Notes: generated by a model not told the origin, from the letters alone. 64,000 bases of DNA from Bradyrhizobium genosp. L (GCF_015624485.1 NZ_CP061378.1:3968001-4032000), one strand, 5' to 3'; shown: positions 51,065-60,547, counted from the first letter of the stretch. Program-made: numbers and translations.

Positions 51065-51463
51065 CTACGCGCCGGGCACGAAGGCCGTGACCTCGATCTC
51101 GACCTTGGCGCGCTGATCGACCAGCCCGTCGATATAAAGCAGCGTCGAGGGCGGGAAATTGCGCCCGAGCGTCTCCTTCCAGGCCGCGCCGATGCCGGCG
51201 CCCGCGGCCTCGTATTCGCCGCGGCTGGTCAGGTACCAGGTCAGGCGGACGATATGCTGCGGCCCCGCGCCGGCTTCGCCCAGGAGCTTGACGATGCGCG
51301 TCAGCGCAGTGCCGACCTGGGCGGCCATGTCGGGGGCGTACTCGCCCTTCTCGTCTCCGCCGGTCTGGCCGGCCAGCACGATCCATTGCCCGGGGCCGTC
51401 GAACGCGACGCCGTGCGAGAAGCCGCGGGGTTTCGACCATTCGGCCGGTTGCAAGACACGCAT
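51065..51463 (-). CDS. RidA/YjgF family protein
   Basis: A 132-residue protein from ATG 51463 (MRVLQPAEWSKPRGFSHG). The Rid fold is recognisable: GQWIVLAGQTGGDEKGEY, ALTRIVKLLGEAGAGPQHIV, RLTWYLTSRGEYEAA and AKVEIEVTAFVPG. Canonical RidA deaminates reactive enamine/imine intermediates from PLP enzymes using an Arg (R105 in E. coli). At the equivalent point here the sequence is PPSTLLYIDGL, with Thr instead of Arg, so it belongs to another Rid subgroup. It is convergent with the secreted-protein gene. Confidence 0.88.
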   Translation of the reverse strand: MRVLQPAEWSKPRGFSHGVAFDGPGQWIVLAGQTGGDEKGEYAPDMAAQVGTALTRIVKLLGEAGAGPQHIVRLTWYLTSRGEYEAAGAGIGAAWKETLGRNFPPSTLLYIDGLVDQRAKVEIEVTAFVPGA

Positions 51464-51604
51464 GAGCAGATCCTCCTGATGTCGTCCGTTTGAATGCTGC
51501 TTAGCATCGATCGCGCGCGGCGCGCATCCGCGCCGGCAGAATTGCGCGTTGCAAATTCTGATCAGCTCGCCGATACCGGCTATCCCTTCACGATTTTCCC
51601 CGCC

Positions 51605-52483
51605 ATGGACCGCACACCCTCAATCCCCCGCGCCGCACTGTGGATGTCCGGCTGGCTCGCACTGATGCTGATCGTGGCGGTGGCCGGGCGCGAGGCGACG
51701 CGCGAGGTCAACGTCTTCCAGCTGATGTGCGTGCGCGGCGTGCTCGGCTTCGTGATGCTCACGCCGCTGATCTACATGAGCGGCGGCTTTGCGATCGTGA
51801 AGACCGCGCGGGTACAGGTGCACATCGCCCGCAACCTGATGCACTTCTGCGCGCAGCTCGGCTGGTTCTATGCGCTGACCCTGATCCCGATCGGCCAGGT
51901 GGTCGCGATCGAATTCACCATGCCGATCTGGACCGCGATCCTTGCGGCGAGCTTTCTCGGCGAACGCATGACGGTCTGGAAGGTCATCGCGATCGCGCTC
52001 GGCCTGGTCGGCGTGCTGGTGATCGTGCGGCCTGCGACCGGCGCGATCAATCCGGGTCAGTTGATCGCGCTCGCCGCCGCCGTCGGCTTCGGTGTCTCGG
52101 TGGCGATCGTGAAATCGCTGACGCGGACCGAGCAGACGCTGGCGATCATCTTCTGGATGCTGGTGGTGCAGTCGGCCGCGAGCCTCGGGCCCGCGCTCTA
52201 TGTCTGGACCTGGCCGCCGCTTTCGACCTGGGGCTGGCTCGCCTTGATCGCGTTCGGCGGCACCTTCTCGCATTACTGCATGGCGCGCGCCTTGTTGCAT
52301 GCCGACGCCACCGTCGTGATCCCGATGGATTTCGTGCGTGTCCCGCTGACCGCCTTCCTCGGCTGGCTGCTCTACGCGGAGCGGCTCGACGCCTTCACGG
52401 TGCTCGGCGCTGCGCTGATCCTGACCGGCAATCTGTTGAACCTGAAGCCGACGGCCGCACGCCCGGCTCGCGCCGCAACGTGA
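51605..52483 (+). CDS. EamA/DMT superfamily transporter
   Basis: A 292-residue, ten-helix protein from ATG 51605; the frame upstream to 51494 is not used. Two EamA repeats are recognisable, with FVMLTPLIYMSGGFAIVK, FYALTLIPIGQVVAIEFTMP and IWTAILAASFLGERMTVWKV in the first, and ALIAFGGTFSHYCMARALLHAD with FLGWLLYAERLDAFTVLGA in the second. Members export amino acids, metabolites or drugs. Substrate is unknown. Confidence 0.88.
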   Translation: MDRTPSIPRAALWMSGWLALMLIVAVAGREATREVNVFQLMCVRGVLGFVMLTPLIYMSGGFAIVKTARVQVHIARNLMHFCAQLGWFYALTLIPIGQVVAIEFTMPIWTAILAASFLGERMTVWKVIAIALGLVGVLVIVRPATGAINPGQLIALAAAVGFGVSVAIVKSLTRTEQTLAIIFWMLVVQSAASLGPALYVWTWPPLSTWGWLALIAFGGTFSHYCMARALLHADATVVIPMDFVRVPLTAFLGWLLYAERLDAFTVLGAALILTGNLLNLKPTAARPARAAT

Positions 52484-52534
52484 GCTCAAGTAGCGCCTTT
52501 CATGACGATCCGCCCGGCCGGTTCGGCGCGTCGT

Positions 52535-53470
52535 TCAGGTCGGCTCGACCCAGACGAATTCCGGACGGATCCCCTGCTTGATCAGGTCGGTGCCGAGGCC
52601 TTTCAGGGTGAACATGCCGCTGATGTCGACCGCGCTGCCGCTGGTCCAGCAAGCCTGAAGGTTGGCCAGGAGCTGCGACAGCGCCTGGCTGAAGGCCAGC
52701 GACGGAGACGGCGTCACCGTCGAGGGCTGGAAATCGAACGAGGTCGGAAACTGGATCGCGGCCCCCGTAAAACTCCAGTGCCCCGCCGCGTCCTGCACCA
52801 GGGTCTTCTGGGTGTAGATCTCCTTGAACACATAGTAGTGGGCGAAGGTGCGACTGCCGGACGGCGGCTGGTCGGGCGAGCCTTCCGCACCCTCGCCTTC
52901 ACTCTTGATCAGCGCGATCGCTGCGAGCGCATCGGCCAGGCTCTTGATCGGCTTGGCCTCGCCGGATTTGACCGCGAAGCCGCCGGGATTGATCGTGGGA
53001 TTGACCGTGTTGAACCCCGCCGCGATCGTGTCGTAGAACGCGCCGATGGTGGTCGGCTTCGCTCCGCCTGCCAGGGCAAAGGCTACAGGCGGAAACTCCG
53101 GATACTCGATCTGCATGAAGACCTGGGCCTGATCCGGCGTGAGCGGCTTGAGATCGACGGCCAGTGCCTGCGGGATGCCGCCCGGCAGCACATGGGTGGG
53201 GTATTGCGGGACGAAGCCGGCATTGGCGATGTTCGGTACGCCGCCGATCGCGGTCAGCATGTTGCCCGCCAGGGCGAAGTGAAACATCTCCTGCACCACG
53301 ATGTCCTCGATCATGCCGGAGACGCTGCTCGGGTCGTCATTGATCGACCATTGCGCGCACAGATAGGGCGGGATGGTCGAGAATTCGAGCTGCATTGCCG
53401 TCTGTAGCGCATCCTTCAGGTCCGGAAGCGACGTGATGCCGTCGTTGACGAATTGAGCGATGCGTTTCAT
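52535..53470 (-). CDS. ferritin-like domain protein (VioB-related type)
   Basis: A 311-residue protein from ATG 53470 (MKRIAQFVNDGI). The N-terminal domain is ferritin-like: LKDALQTAMQLEFSTIPPYL, DIVVQEMFHFALAGNMLTAI (an ExxxH helix) and FAHYYVFKEIYTQKT supply candidate metal-ligand Glu/His residues. This PF12902-type domain also occurs in the iminophenyl-pyruvate dimer synthase VioB. The C-terminal segment (LAFSQALSQLLANLQACWTS) resembles the family's second conserved part. It follows the propeller-protein gene by 34 bp and is probably cotranscribed. Actual activity is unknown. Confidence 0.75.
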   Translation of the reverse strand: MKRIAQFVNDGITSLPDLKDALQTAMQLEFSTIPPYLCAQWSINDDPSSVSGMIEDIVVQEMFHFALAGNMLTAIGGVPNIANAGFVPQYPTHVLPGGIPQALAVDLKPLTPDQAQVFMQIEYPEFPPVAFALAGGAKPTTIGAFYDTIAAGFNTVNPTINPGGFAVKSGEAKPIKSLADALAAIALIKSEGEGAEGSPDQPPSGSRTFAHYYVFKEIYTQKTLVQDAAGHWSFTGAAIQFPTSFDFQPSTVTPSPSLAFSQALSQLLANLQACWTSGSAVDISGMFTLKGLGTDLIKQGIRPEFVWVEPT

Positions 53471-53504
53471 GTCGCCTGCCTCGCAATGTCCAAACAACCG
53501 ATAG

Positions 53505-55121
53505 CTAAGCCATCGCCTGTGGCACGACCGCGCCTGCATTGACCCAGTCCGTCAACAACTGGATGTCGGCTTGCGCCAGCACGCCCTGCATCGGCCCGGT
53601 CCCGATGATCGCGACCAGGAACATGCTGCGATCCGCCTCGCCGGGAATGATCCAGCCGCCGCGGATCAGCGCGCCCATCATATCCAGCGGCGCGTCGAAC
53701 AGCGGCTTCAGCGGCACCGGCTTGCCGGTGGCGTCCGGAAGCATGAGATCGTCATGGGCCCGTTTGGCGCGCGGCGCGATGCGCTTGATCAACGCTGCGA
53801 CCTGGGTGCCGAGCGTATCGGGAGCTGCGCGCGCCGCACGCACCACCATGCCGGTGATCGCCTGGCCGTCGATGAGGACCCGGTACATGAAATGGCCGGT
53901 GCCGGTATCGACGCCGTCGTCGGTCTTGAAATTCCAGGAGAAGCTTCGCACGCCCGGCTGCGGCGTCGCCTCGTCGGCCAGCACCTTCACCAGCGTCTGC
54001 CGCGGATTGAAGACCGTGATCGTCAATCGCTTGGCGTGCTCCGGGACGTGAGCGTCGATCTCGAGCTTGTCCCAGGCGTGCGGGATCGGCAGCTCCACGC
54101 TGCGCGTTGCGGCCCGCAACGCGACCACTGCGGTGTCATCGACCTTCGTGCATTGATAGATCGTTCCGCCGGACGCATAGCCGACGATCGTCTCCGTCTT
54201 GGTGAAGCGAAAGCGGTTGAGGAAGCGGCCGACGCCGTTGGCATCGAACCATGTCGCGCCGCCGTCGGTGGTGCCGCTCGTGGTCCCGTCGGGCTGGTTC
54301 GCCATGAAACCGTGGCCCCAGCCGCCGACCCATCCGACCTGCTCGTTGACGAAGCCGATCCCCTCCAGCTCCACATTGCGCTGCGGATCGGTGATCGCAA
54401 TCCGCTTCCAGCTGTTGCCCCCATCCGTCGTCTTCAGGATCGCCGCCGCGGTGTCGTTCTCCAGCGATACGAATCCGACTTGCGGCGTCAGGAACTGGAT
54501 CTTCCAACCCCATTCGCCGGTCGGAAAATCGATCCCGGAATTCTCGAGCTTGTCCTGCCAGGTCTTGCCACCGTCGGCGGTGAACATGACCACGGGCTTC
54601 AACTTGTCATACGTGGTCCCGCCCTTGCCGCCGACCACCCAGCCGTGCAGGTCGTCGACGAAGTAGGTGTCGATCAGGAGATTGGCGTGCGCGGCCAAGG
54701 AAATCGAATTCCAGGTCTTGCCACCGTCAGCCGTGTGCATGACGCCCGCTTCGCGATTTGGATATTGCGTGCCCGACGCAAAGACGACGCCCTTGGACGG
54801 CGACGAGATTCCGCAGATCGCGCTCGGCAACGCCGGCAGGCTCGCGGTCACGTCAGTCCAGGTCTTGCCGTCCTCGGTCTTGAACAGCCGCTGCCGTCGC
54901 GTGATCGAGCCGACCCAGCCATCGGTCGGGCTCGTGAAGCTCATGCAGCGGAGCCAGGTGTCGCCGTCGACCGTGTGCTGGGTGGTCCAGTTCTCTCCGT
55001 CCTCGGTATGGACGATCTCTCCCGCGCTGTTCACGGCCCAGCCGACCAGCGGGCTGACGAACCAGATATCGTCGTAACGCGTTTGGGGCGTAGCCTTGGT
55101 CGGACGCCAGTTGAAAGCCAT
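53505..55121 (-). CDS. Ycf48/BNR-type beta-propeller protein
   Basis: A 538-residue protein from ATG 55121. At least five propeller blades recur, each with a WxxxN/DGGxTW-like unit: HTEDGENWTTQHTV, KTEDGKTWTDVTA, HTADGGKTWNSISL, FTADGGKTWQDKL, KTTDGGNSWKRIAI and TTDGGATWFDANG. Such photosystem/sialidase-like propellers bind proteins. From about residue 370 a beta-sandwich-like region with RLTITVFNPRQTL, then a C-terminal part (ADRSMFLVAIIGTGPMQGV) recalls a cytochrome c-like helical end but has no CxxCH. No signal peptide is seen. It is the first gene of a pair with the ferritin-like protein. Confidence 0.78.
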   Translation of the reverse strand: MAFNWRPTKATPQTRYDDIWFVSPLVGWAVNSAGEIVHTEDGENWTTQHTVDGDTWLRCMSFTSPTDGWVGSITRRQRLFKTEDGKTWTDVTASLPALPSAICGISSPSKGVVFASGTQYPNREAGVMHTADGGKTWNSISLAAHANLLIDTYFVDDLHGWVVGGKGGTTYDKLKPVVMFTADGGKTWQDKLENSGIDFPTGEWGWKIQFLTPQVGFVSLENDTAAAILKTTDGGNSWKRIAITDPQRNVELEGIGFVNEQVGWVGGWGHGFMANQPDGTTSGTTDGGATWFDANGVGRFLNRFRFTKTETIVGYASGGTIYQCTKVDDTAVVALRAATRSVELPIPHAWDKLEIDAHVPEHAKRLTITVFNPRQTLVKVLADEATPQPGVRSFSWNFKTDDGVDTGTGHFMYRVLIDGQAITGMVVRAARAAPDTLGTQVAALIKRIAPRAKRAHDDLMLPDATGKPVPLKPLFDAPLDMMGALIRGGWIIPGEADRSMFLVAIIGTGPMQGVLAQADIQLLTDWVNAGAVVPQAMA

Positions 55122-55312
55122 GCGTCATTCTCCGGAACCAATAAAAAATCCTCGCGGCACAGGGCCGCCCGCAAAAACATCAGGTCAGTCACTACAACTA
55201 TCAAACTATAATACAACTAAAGGATGCGATCAAACGGGCATTCGGCACCGTGTCGAAATGACACGGTGCGGCAGCTCGGCCGCCACAGACGGCTGCCGCG
55301 GCGCAGACACGA

Positions 55313-56515
55313 TCATTCTCGAGGTGCGCGTGCACCACCGCGATTCCACCCACGGCCCGCTTCGCCGAACATCTGATATCCGGTTGCCGTGACGGCAATC
55401 GTGTCCTCGAGCTTGATGAAACCGCGGCGAGGATGCTTCATCGTGGTTTCGACCGAGATCACCATGCCGGGTTCGAGCGGTCGGTCGGTGTCGGCGGCAT
55501 CGTAGCGGATCGGGCCCGAGGCCGTCAGCCGCGGCGCCTCGTGACTGACCAGGCCCATGCCATGAGCCAGGAACTCGATGTTGTCGCGCTGGCCCGTCTC
55601 CTTCAACGCGCGCTCGGCCGCGGCATAGATCGCGCCGCCCATCGCGCCTGGCTCGATAACCGCAAAAACCGCCTGCTGCACGGCGTCGATTTCGGCCAGC
55701 AAGTCCTGCAACTCGGCATCCGGCTCGCCCAGCACGGCCATGCGGGCGAGATCGCCGATATAGCCGTGATAATTGCCACCCGAATCGAGCGACAGCACGT
55801 CGCCGGCTTCCCAGCGCTGTTCTGAGGGCGCGCGGTCGTAGCTCGAGCCTGCGGCCAGCAGGCAATATTCGAAGGTCAGGCCGCGCGTCACCTCGGCGAT
55901 CCGCAGCGCGTCGAACAGCTGGCGCTTGGTGGTGCCGGGGCCGTGATGCGCGATCACATCGAGCATCGCCTCGGTGACGCGTTCGGAAGCGGCACGCAGC
56001 TTGGCGAGCTCGGCCGGCGTCTTCACCGCACGCAGCCGCTCCAGCACGAACAGCGCATCCTTGATTTCGCTGTGAGGGAACGCGTCCTGCAGCGCCCTAC
56101 CCGCATCCATCGGCAGGAAGGCGGTCTCCACGCCGATGCGCCTGGCGGGCACGCCGCTGGCGCGGATCATCTGCACGGCGGTCGCGATCGCGTCCAGGCT
56201 GCCATGGCCGGAGACATTGAGCGTCGGCACCCAGGGGCGCATGGCCTCGCGCTGATGCGTCTCCATCCCGTGACCGACATAGCCGGCCTTCTCGGGTGCG
56301 CCCTTGGCATAGACCACGACCGGCAGATAGCGGCTGGTACCGATCGCATCCATGTAGTCGAAGAAGATCGCCCGCTCGACATCGAGCAGGTACTGCACGT
56401 TATGCTTTGAGGTGACGAACAGCACATCGAGGCCCGCCGCCTCCATCAGCCCGTCGAGCTTTGCGGTGTCGAAAGGAATCCGAGTGGCCGCGCCGGTCTG
56501 GACACTGTTCTGCAT
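55313..56515 (-). CDS. M24 family metallopeptidase (Xaa-Pro peptidase-like)
   Basis: A 400-residue protein from ATG 56515 (MQNSVQTGAATR). The pita-bread domain has the full metal-ligand set: Asp in LSLDSGGNYHGY, Asp in IGDLARMAV, His in FLAHGMGLVSHEAPRL, Glu in VISVETTMKHP and Glu in FIKLEDTIAV. The N-terminal creatinase-type domain (VLFVTSKHNVQYLLDV) is present. Such enzymes cleave Xaa-Pro dipeptides or related C-N bonds, including creatine-like and other amides. It is the last gene of the operon with the MFS transporter, hydrolase and monooxygenase, so its real substrate may be a non-peptide amide. Confidence 0.85.
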   Translation of the reverse strand: MQNSVQTGAATRIPFDTAKLDGLMEAAGLDVLFVTSKHNVQYLLDVERAIFFDYMDAIGTSRYLPVVVYAKGAPEKAGYVGHGMETHQREAMRPWVPTLNVSGHGSLDAIATAVQMIRASGVPARRIGVETAFLPMDAGRALQDAFPHSEIKDALFVLERLRAVKTPAELAKLRAASERVTEAMLDVIAHHGPGTTKRQLFDALRIAEVTRGLTFEYCLLAAGSSYDRAPSEQRWEAGDVLSLDSGGNYHGYIGDLARMAVLGEPDAELQDLLAEIDAVQQAVFAVIEPGAMGGAIYAAAERALKETGQRDNIEFLAHGMGLVSHEAPRLTASGPIRYDAADTDRPLEPGMVISVETTMKHPRRGFIKLEDTIAVTATGYQMFGEAGRGWNRGGARAPRE

Positions 56516-56557
56516 GATGCTTTTCCTTCGTGGTTGTGGATCGCGCTTCGGCAAGCC

Positions 56558-58015
56558 TTAGGACGGCGTCGAGCGCACGACGCTCTCGGCTTCGTGGTCA
56601 AGATGAGCGGCGACCGTTCCTGGGCTTTCGCCTGACTTCAGCACCTCCAACGCCAGCGGACGGCCGTGGGTTTCGACACCAAGCAGGGTGAACGCAAGCC
56701 CGATCGCCAACCCGCACGCCGCCAGGAACAGAAAGGCCGGCGTCACGGCGTCGATGGTGGCCTTCGGCGTGATCATGTTGGAGGTGCCGGCAATCAGCGC
56801 GAGACACAACGGACCGGCGATCTTGCCGACGCCGTTGGCGGCCTGCGCGAGCCCGACGCCTCGCGCGCTCAGGCGAACCGGGAAGATTTCGGCCGAATAC
56901 GGTGCGATGTTGGAGAAGCCGCCGTCAAAGAACAGCGCGGCCGGGACCAGCAACACGACGAAGGCGGGATAGCCGAACAGCGTCCGGTCGAACAACAGTC
57001 CTGCGGCACCGAGCGACAATGCGGTCCCATACCCCATGATCTCGCCGCAGCGCCGTCGGCCGATCCGTTGTGCGAGCACCGAAAAAATCGTGCGCCCGAT
57101 CATGCCGGTAAGCGAGACGATCACGAACAGATGAGCGACCTCGACCGCCGTCACCCCCATCAGCAGCGCGACGATGGTCGGCCCCCACAGGAACACGCCG
57201 TAATTGGCCGTACTGGCACCGAACCAGACGATCAACGTCAGCCAGACCCGCCTCGGCTCCTGCATCAGCTCGGCAAAGCCAGCGTCTTGCGGCTTGGTGG
57301 TCGTCTCGATCAGCGGTGATGACGGCAGTGCATCGGGCGCAACGCGCAGCGCGCGTGCGACAATGCGGCGAGCCTCCGCGTCGCGGCCGCGCGACACCAG
57401 CCAGCGCACCGATTCCGGCATGACGAGCCCGATCAAAACGGCCGGTGCCAGCGGCAGGAAGCCGAGCGCAGCAAGTCCGCGCCAGCCGATCTGATGCAGC
57501 AGTGTCGCCGCCGACAGCGATGCGGCCAGGATCCCGAGCGAGACCGGGATGACGGTGGCGCTGGTCACGAGGGTGCGGTGGCGCGTCGGCGTGTATTCGA
57601 CGATCAGGGGGACTGCAACCGAGGCGGCGGCGCCGACGCCAAAGCCGACGAAGAAGCGCAGCATCGCGAAAGTGATCCAGGCGCCGTCCGGTATCAGCGA
57701 CACCGAGCCTGCGCTCAGCGCACATAGCGTGACGCCGGCAACCAGCAGCGTTTTGCGCCCGAAGTAGTCGGCGAGCGCGCCCCAGGCCAGCGAGCCCATG
57801 ATCGCGCCGACGCCCGCGCTGAGGAGGATCAGCGAGGTCTGCCCAAAGGTAAGCTGCCATTGCGGCGCCAGCACCGCGACCAGGAAGCCGACGACATAGT
57901 AGTCGAAATAGTCGAAGACGCTGATCGAGATAACGAGCGCTATGCTGATCCAGTAGTGCGCATCGAGCCGCGCCCCGTCATAGGCTGTGACGAGATCCTC
58001 CCGGGAATTCGTCAT
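56558..58015 (-). CDS. MFS transporter, aromatic acid/sugar type
   Basis: A 485-residue, 12-helix MFS protein. ALADYFGRKTLLVAGVTLC carries motif A (GxxxDRxGRR-like) in the loop between helices 2 and 3, and FFVGFGVGAAASVAVPLIVE in helix 4 fits sugar/AAHS families. The second half has a motif-A copy, GRTIFSVLAQRIGRRRCGE. Gene context (monooxygenase, hydrolase) suggests uptake of an aromatic or other organic acid. Its 5' end overlaps the hydrolase gene by 38 bp (57978-58015), and the peptidase gene follows after 42 bp, so it is part of the operon. Confidence 0.87.
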   Translation of the reverse strand: MTNSREDLVTAYDGARLDAHYWISIALVISISVFDYFDYYVVGFLVAVLAPQWQLTFGQTSLILLSAGVGAIMGSLAWGALADYFGRKTLLVAGVTLCALSAGSVSLIPDGAWITFAMLRFFVGFGVGAAASVAVPLIVEYTPTRHRTLVTSATVIPVSLGILAASLSAATLLHQIGWRGLAALGFLPLAPAVLIGLVMPESVRWLVSRGRDAEARRIVARALRVAPDALPSSPLIETTTKPQDAGFAELMQEPRRVWLTLIVWFGASTANYGVFLWGPTIVALLMGVTAVEVAHLFVIVSLTGMIGRTIFSVLAQRIGRRRCGEIMGYGTALSLGAAGLLFDRTLFGYPAFVVLLVPAALFFDGGFSNIAPYSAEIFPVRLSARGVGLAQAANGVGKIAGPLCLALIAGTSNMITPKATIDAVTPAFLFLAACGLAIGLAFTLLGVETHGRPLALEVLKSGESPGTVAAHLDHEAESVVRSTPS

Positions 58016-58823
58016 GGTCGTTCTCCTCCGCGTTGTGCTCGGTTCTTTGGCCTTGCAGAAAGGCAGTCACTTCCGCGGCCACTGCGGCCGGATCCTGAAT
58101 CGTGCCGACATGGCCGACGCCGGCGATCACCGCAGTGCGAGCGGCAGGAATCTCGCGTGCCAGCGACAGCGTATGCGCCGGCGGGATCAGTCGATCTTCG
58201 CTGCCGACCACCACCAGCGTCGGAGCCTTGATCCCACCCAGCGACACCTCGATCGGCCGCGCCAGCACCGCGCCGCGGCGCTCCTTCTGTCCGGCGTCAC
58301 GTTTGGTGCCGGTGAAGATCGCGAGCGCTTCGGGATAAGCCGCGATGTAGCTCGGCGGGAAGAAATATTCGGCGAAGGCCGCTAGGCTCTCCGGCAGATG
58401 CGCACGTAGTTCAGCAAATCGTGGAAAGCCTTCGGGGTTGATCGAGGCGACGGAAACGCCCGCGCGGAAGGTCGAGGCCAGCACCAGATGATCGATGCGG
58501 GCGGGATGACGAACGGCCGCCACCTGCGCAATCGCGCCGCCAAAAGAGGTGCCGAACACGTTGGCGCGCGTGTAACCGAGCGCTGCGATCAGCGCAGCAA
58601 GATCGTCGGCGAGCTCGCCCAGGCCATAAGGCAGGTGCGGATTCCGCGTGGCGCCGGAATCACGCTGGTCGTACGCGATGACAGTGAAATGCGATGCAAG
58701 CGCCGCACCAAATGCATCGAACATCGAATGATCGGCTTCCGCGCCATGCAGCAGGAACAGCGGCGGCCCCTCGCCCCTGCGCCTGAAGCTGATCGAGATG
58801 CCGTTGGCTTCAATCCTCTCCAT
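57978..58823 (-). CDS. alpha/beta hydrolase
   Basis: A 281-residue protein starting at ATG 58823 (MERIEANGISISFRRRGEG). The catalytic triad is recognisable: nucleophile Ser in VFGTSFGGAIAQVA, Asp in VVVGSEDRLIPPAH and His in VIAGVGHVGTIQD. The oxyanion-hole HGAEADHSMFDAF and YDQRDSGAT are typical of the fold. It begins two bases after the monooxygenase stop and overlaps the MFS gene. In aromatic-degradation operons such hydrolases cut the ring-cleavage product or an ester; here the substrate is unknown. The acidic His-rich tail overlaps the MFS start. Confidence 0.88.
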   Translation of the reverse strand: MERIEANGISISFRRRGEGPPLFLLHGAEADHSMFDAFGAALASHFTVIAYDQRDSGATRNPHLPYGLGELADDLAALIAALGYTRANVFGTSFGGAIAQVAAVRHPARIDHLVLASTFRAGVSVASINPEGFPRFAELRAHLPESLAAFAEYFFPPSYIAAYPEALAIFTGTKRDAGQKERRGAVLARPIEVSLGGIKAPTLVVVGSEDRLIPPAHTLSLAREIPAARTAVIAGVGHVGTIQDPAAVAAEVTAFLQGQRTEHNAEENDHDEFPGGSRHSL

Positions 58824-58825
58824 GG

Positions 58826-60448
58826 CTAGTGCAACACGGTTTGCAGCGCGCCGGCGAGTTCGCGCGCGGGGTCCTGCGGGATGTAGGGCATGCGCCAGGC
58901 CACATGGCCATCGGGACGGACCAGTACGGCGCCGCGCGGGCCCATCTGGATACCGTCGGATTGATGCGCATTCGGCAGTTGCTGAAGGTTCAACGGAATG
59001 CCGAGCTTGCCGGAGACATTGCGACCGGCCTCCAGCCATTCGCCGCCGAGTGGGCCCGTCACGACCGTGAACTCCTTGTCGAACCAGTCGAGCGTCGAGC
59101 GCTTGCGCGCCATGTCGAGCCACAGGTGCGGAAAGCGCCCGCCCGGGCGATCGGATGGGAAATAGGTCCGGGTCAGGTGGCCGCCACGCGGCGTGCCGTC
59201 GGGGATCACCGCACCCTCTTCGTAGGAAAAGCCAAGCGCTTGGCCGATCGAGTGCAGATGGTTGTCGAGATCGTTGACCCAGAAGCGGATGCGGTCCTCA
59301 TTGCCCGAGCGCACAGCGTCATCGATCCGGCGGAAGCGGATCATGTTGCCGTAGCTGAAATCGGCATTCGACTGCGCCACCGGACGGCGCTCCACGTCGT
59401 AGGAATCGAGCAGGTCTTCTGAAGCGAGCCCGCGCAGCACATAGACCAGCTTCCAGGCCAGGTTGTGCGCGTCCTGCACGCCGGAGTTCAGGCCGAATCC
59501 GCCGGTCGGCGGAAAGCGATGCGCGGCATCTCCGACCACGAAGACACGGTTCTTGCGGAATTGCGCCGCGACCTGCTTGCTCATCCGCCAGATCGAGCGG
59601 TTGAGCAGCGTCACGTCGAGGTCGGGAACGCCGGCATGGCTGCGGATGATTTCGATCGTCTCCGCATCGGTCCAGGGCCGCGGCCGCTCGTCCTTCTCCT
59701 CCCCGATCTGCATTACCGACAGCCAGCGATCGCGGCCGTTGGTGTTGAGAATGCTGGCCCGCCGCGGCATGCCCGGTTTGTCGCTGTAGACCTGATAGCC
59801 TGCGGCCTCCCGCGTGATCGGAAAGCGCGAGAGATCGCCGCGCCAATATTCGTTGAGCATCACCGCGAGCGTGGACGGGCCCACCATGTCGATGCCGGCA
59901 TTGCGGCGGGTCTGGCTGCCGGCGCCGTCGCAGGCGAGAAGATATTTCGCGTGCCAGCGTTCTGTGCGACCGGTCTCCACCGCACGGACCTCGCAGACGA
60001 CGCCATCCTCGACCTCTTCGAAGCCTATGAATTCGGTCGAGAAATGCACCTGCACCAGATTTGAGTGTGCGATGACCTTGTAGATCTCCTCCTCGACCGC
60101 GTCCTGGGCGACCAGCGATTTCCAGGACGGCGTCTGTCCGAGATTGGGCTCCGGGCGCGAGCGGCTGATCTCGCGGCCGGCGATGCTTTCGACCTGAACG
60201 AACATGTCGGAGGAATCCTGCAGGCCGCGGTCGCGGATCGCACCCTCGATGCCCCACTGCCGGAAGATCTCCATGGTGCGGACCCAGCAGCCGCGCGACT
60301 TCGGATGATCTGTCGTGGTCGGGCTCTTCTCGACGATGATGGCGTCGATGCCGAAGCGATCGAGCAACAACCCCATCGCGAGCCCAACCGGTCCGCCGCC
60401 GACGATCATGATCGATGTGCGGCGGGGCGTCTCGAGCGACGTGCCCAT
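58826..60448 (-). CDS. FAD-dependent monooxygenase (aromatic-hydroxylase family)
   Basis: A 540-residue flavoprotein from ATG 60448, with GGGAGGAAA upstream; the longer frame to 61018 crosses the divergent regulator and is rejected. Motifs are SIMIVGGGPVGLAMGLLLDR (FAD), EKSPTTTDHPKSRGCWVRTM (the family's PRA/R region), LLACDGAGSQTRRNAGI (DG motif) and NRVFVVGDAAHRFPPTGGFG (GD motif), followed by NLAWKLVYVLRGLAS. The length and C-terminal region fit PheA/TfdB-MhpA-type hydroxylases. It leads the catabolic operon and is divergent from the LysR gene; substrate unknown. Confidence 0.9.
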   Translation of the reverse strand: MGTSLETPRRTSIMIVGGGPVGLAMGLLLDRFGIDAIIVEKSPTTTDHPKSRGCWVRTMEIFRQWGIEGAIRDRGLQDSSDMFVQVESIAGREISRSRPEPNLGQTPSWKSLVAQDAVEEEIYKVIAHSNLVQVHFSTEFIGFEEVEDGVVCEVRAVETGRTERWHAKYLLACDGAGSQTRRNAGIDMVGPSTLAVMLNEYWRGDLSRFPITREAAGYQVYSDKPGMPRRASILNTNGRDRWLSVMQIGEEKDERPRPWTDAETIEIIRSHAGVPDLDVTLLNRSIWRMSKQVAAQFRKNRVFVVGDAAHRFPPTGGFGLNSGVQDAHNLAWKLVYVLRGLASEDLLDSYDVERRPVAQSNADFSYGNMIRFRRIDDAVRSGNEDRIRFWVNDLDNHLHSIGQALGFSYEEGAVIPDGTPRGGHLTRTYFPSDRPGGRFPHLWLDMARKRSTLDWFDKEFTVVTGPLGGEWLEAGRNVSGKLGIPLNLQQLPNAHQSDGIQMGPRGAVLVRPDGHVAWRMPYIPQDPARELAGALQTVLH

Positions 60449-60530
60449 GAGCGTTTCCTCCCTGGTGTTCGTGTTGGCGGCAGGATGCGCCCTTTTTGAC
60501 ATCTCACAAGAATATGTTTGATATGCTTCC

Positions 60531-60547
60531 CATCTCATTCCGAGATG
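60531..60547. promoter_or_regulatory. inverted repeat between LysR and monooxygenase genes
   Basis: CATCTC (60531-60536), five bases, GAGATG (60542-60547) form a perfect 6+6 dyad in the 108-bp divergent spacer, just upstream of the LysR start. A second partial dyad around CATCTCACAAGAATATG lies near 60510. LysR proteins bind such dyads, often T-N11-A, so this is a candidate operator, perhaps for autoregulation. Confidence 0.4.
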
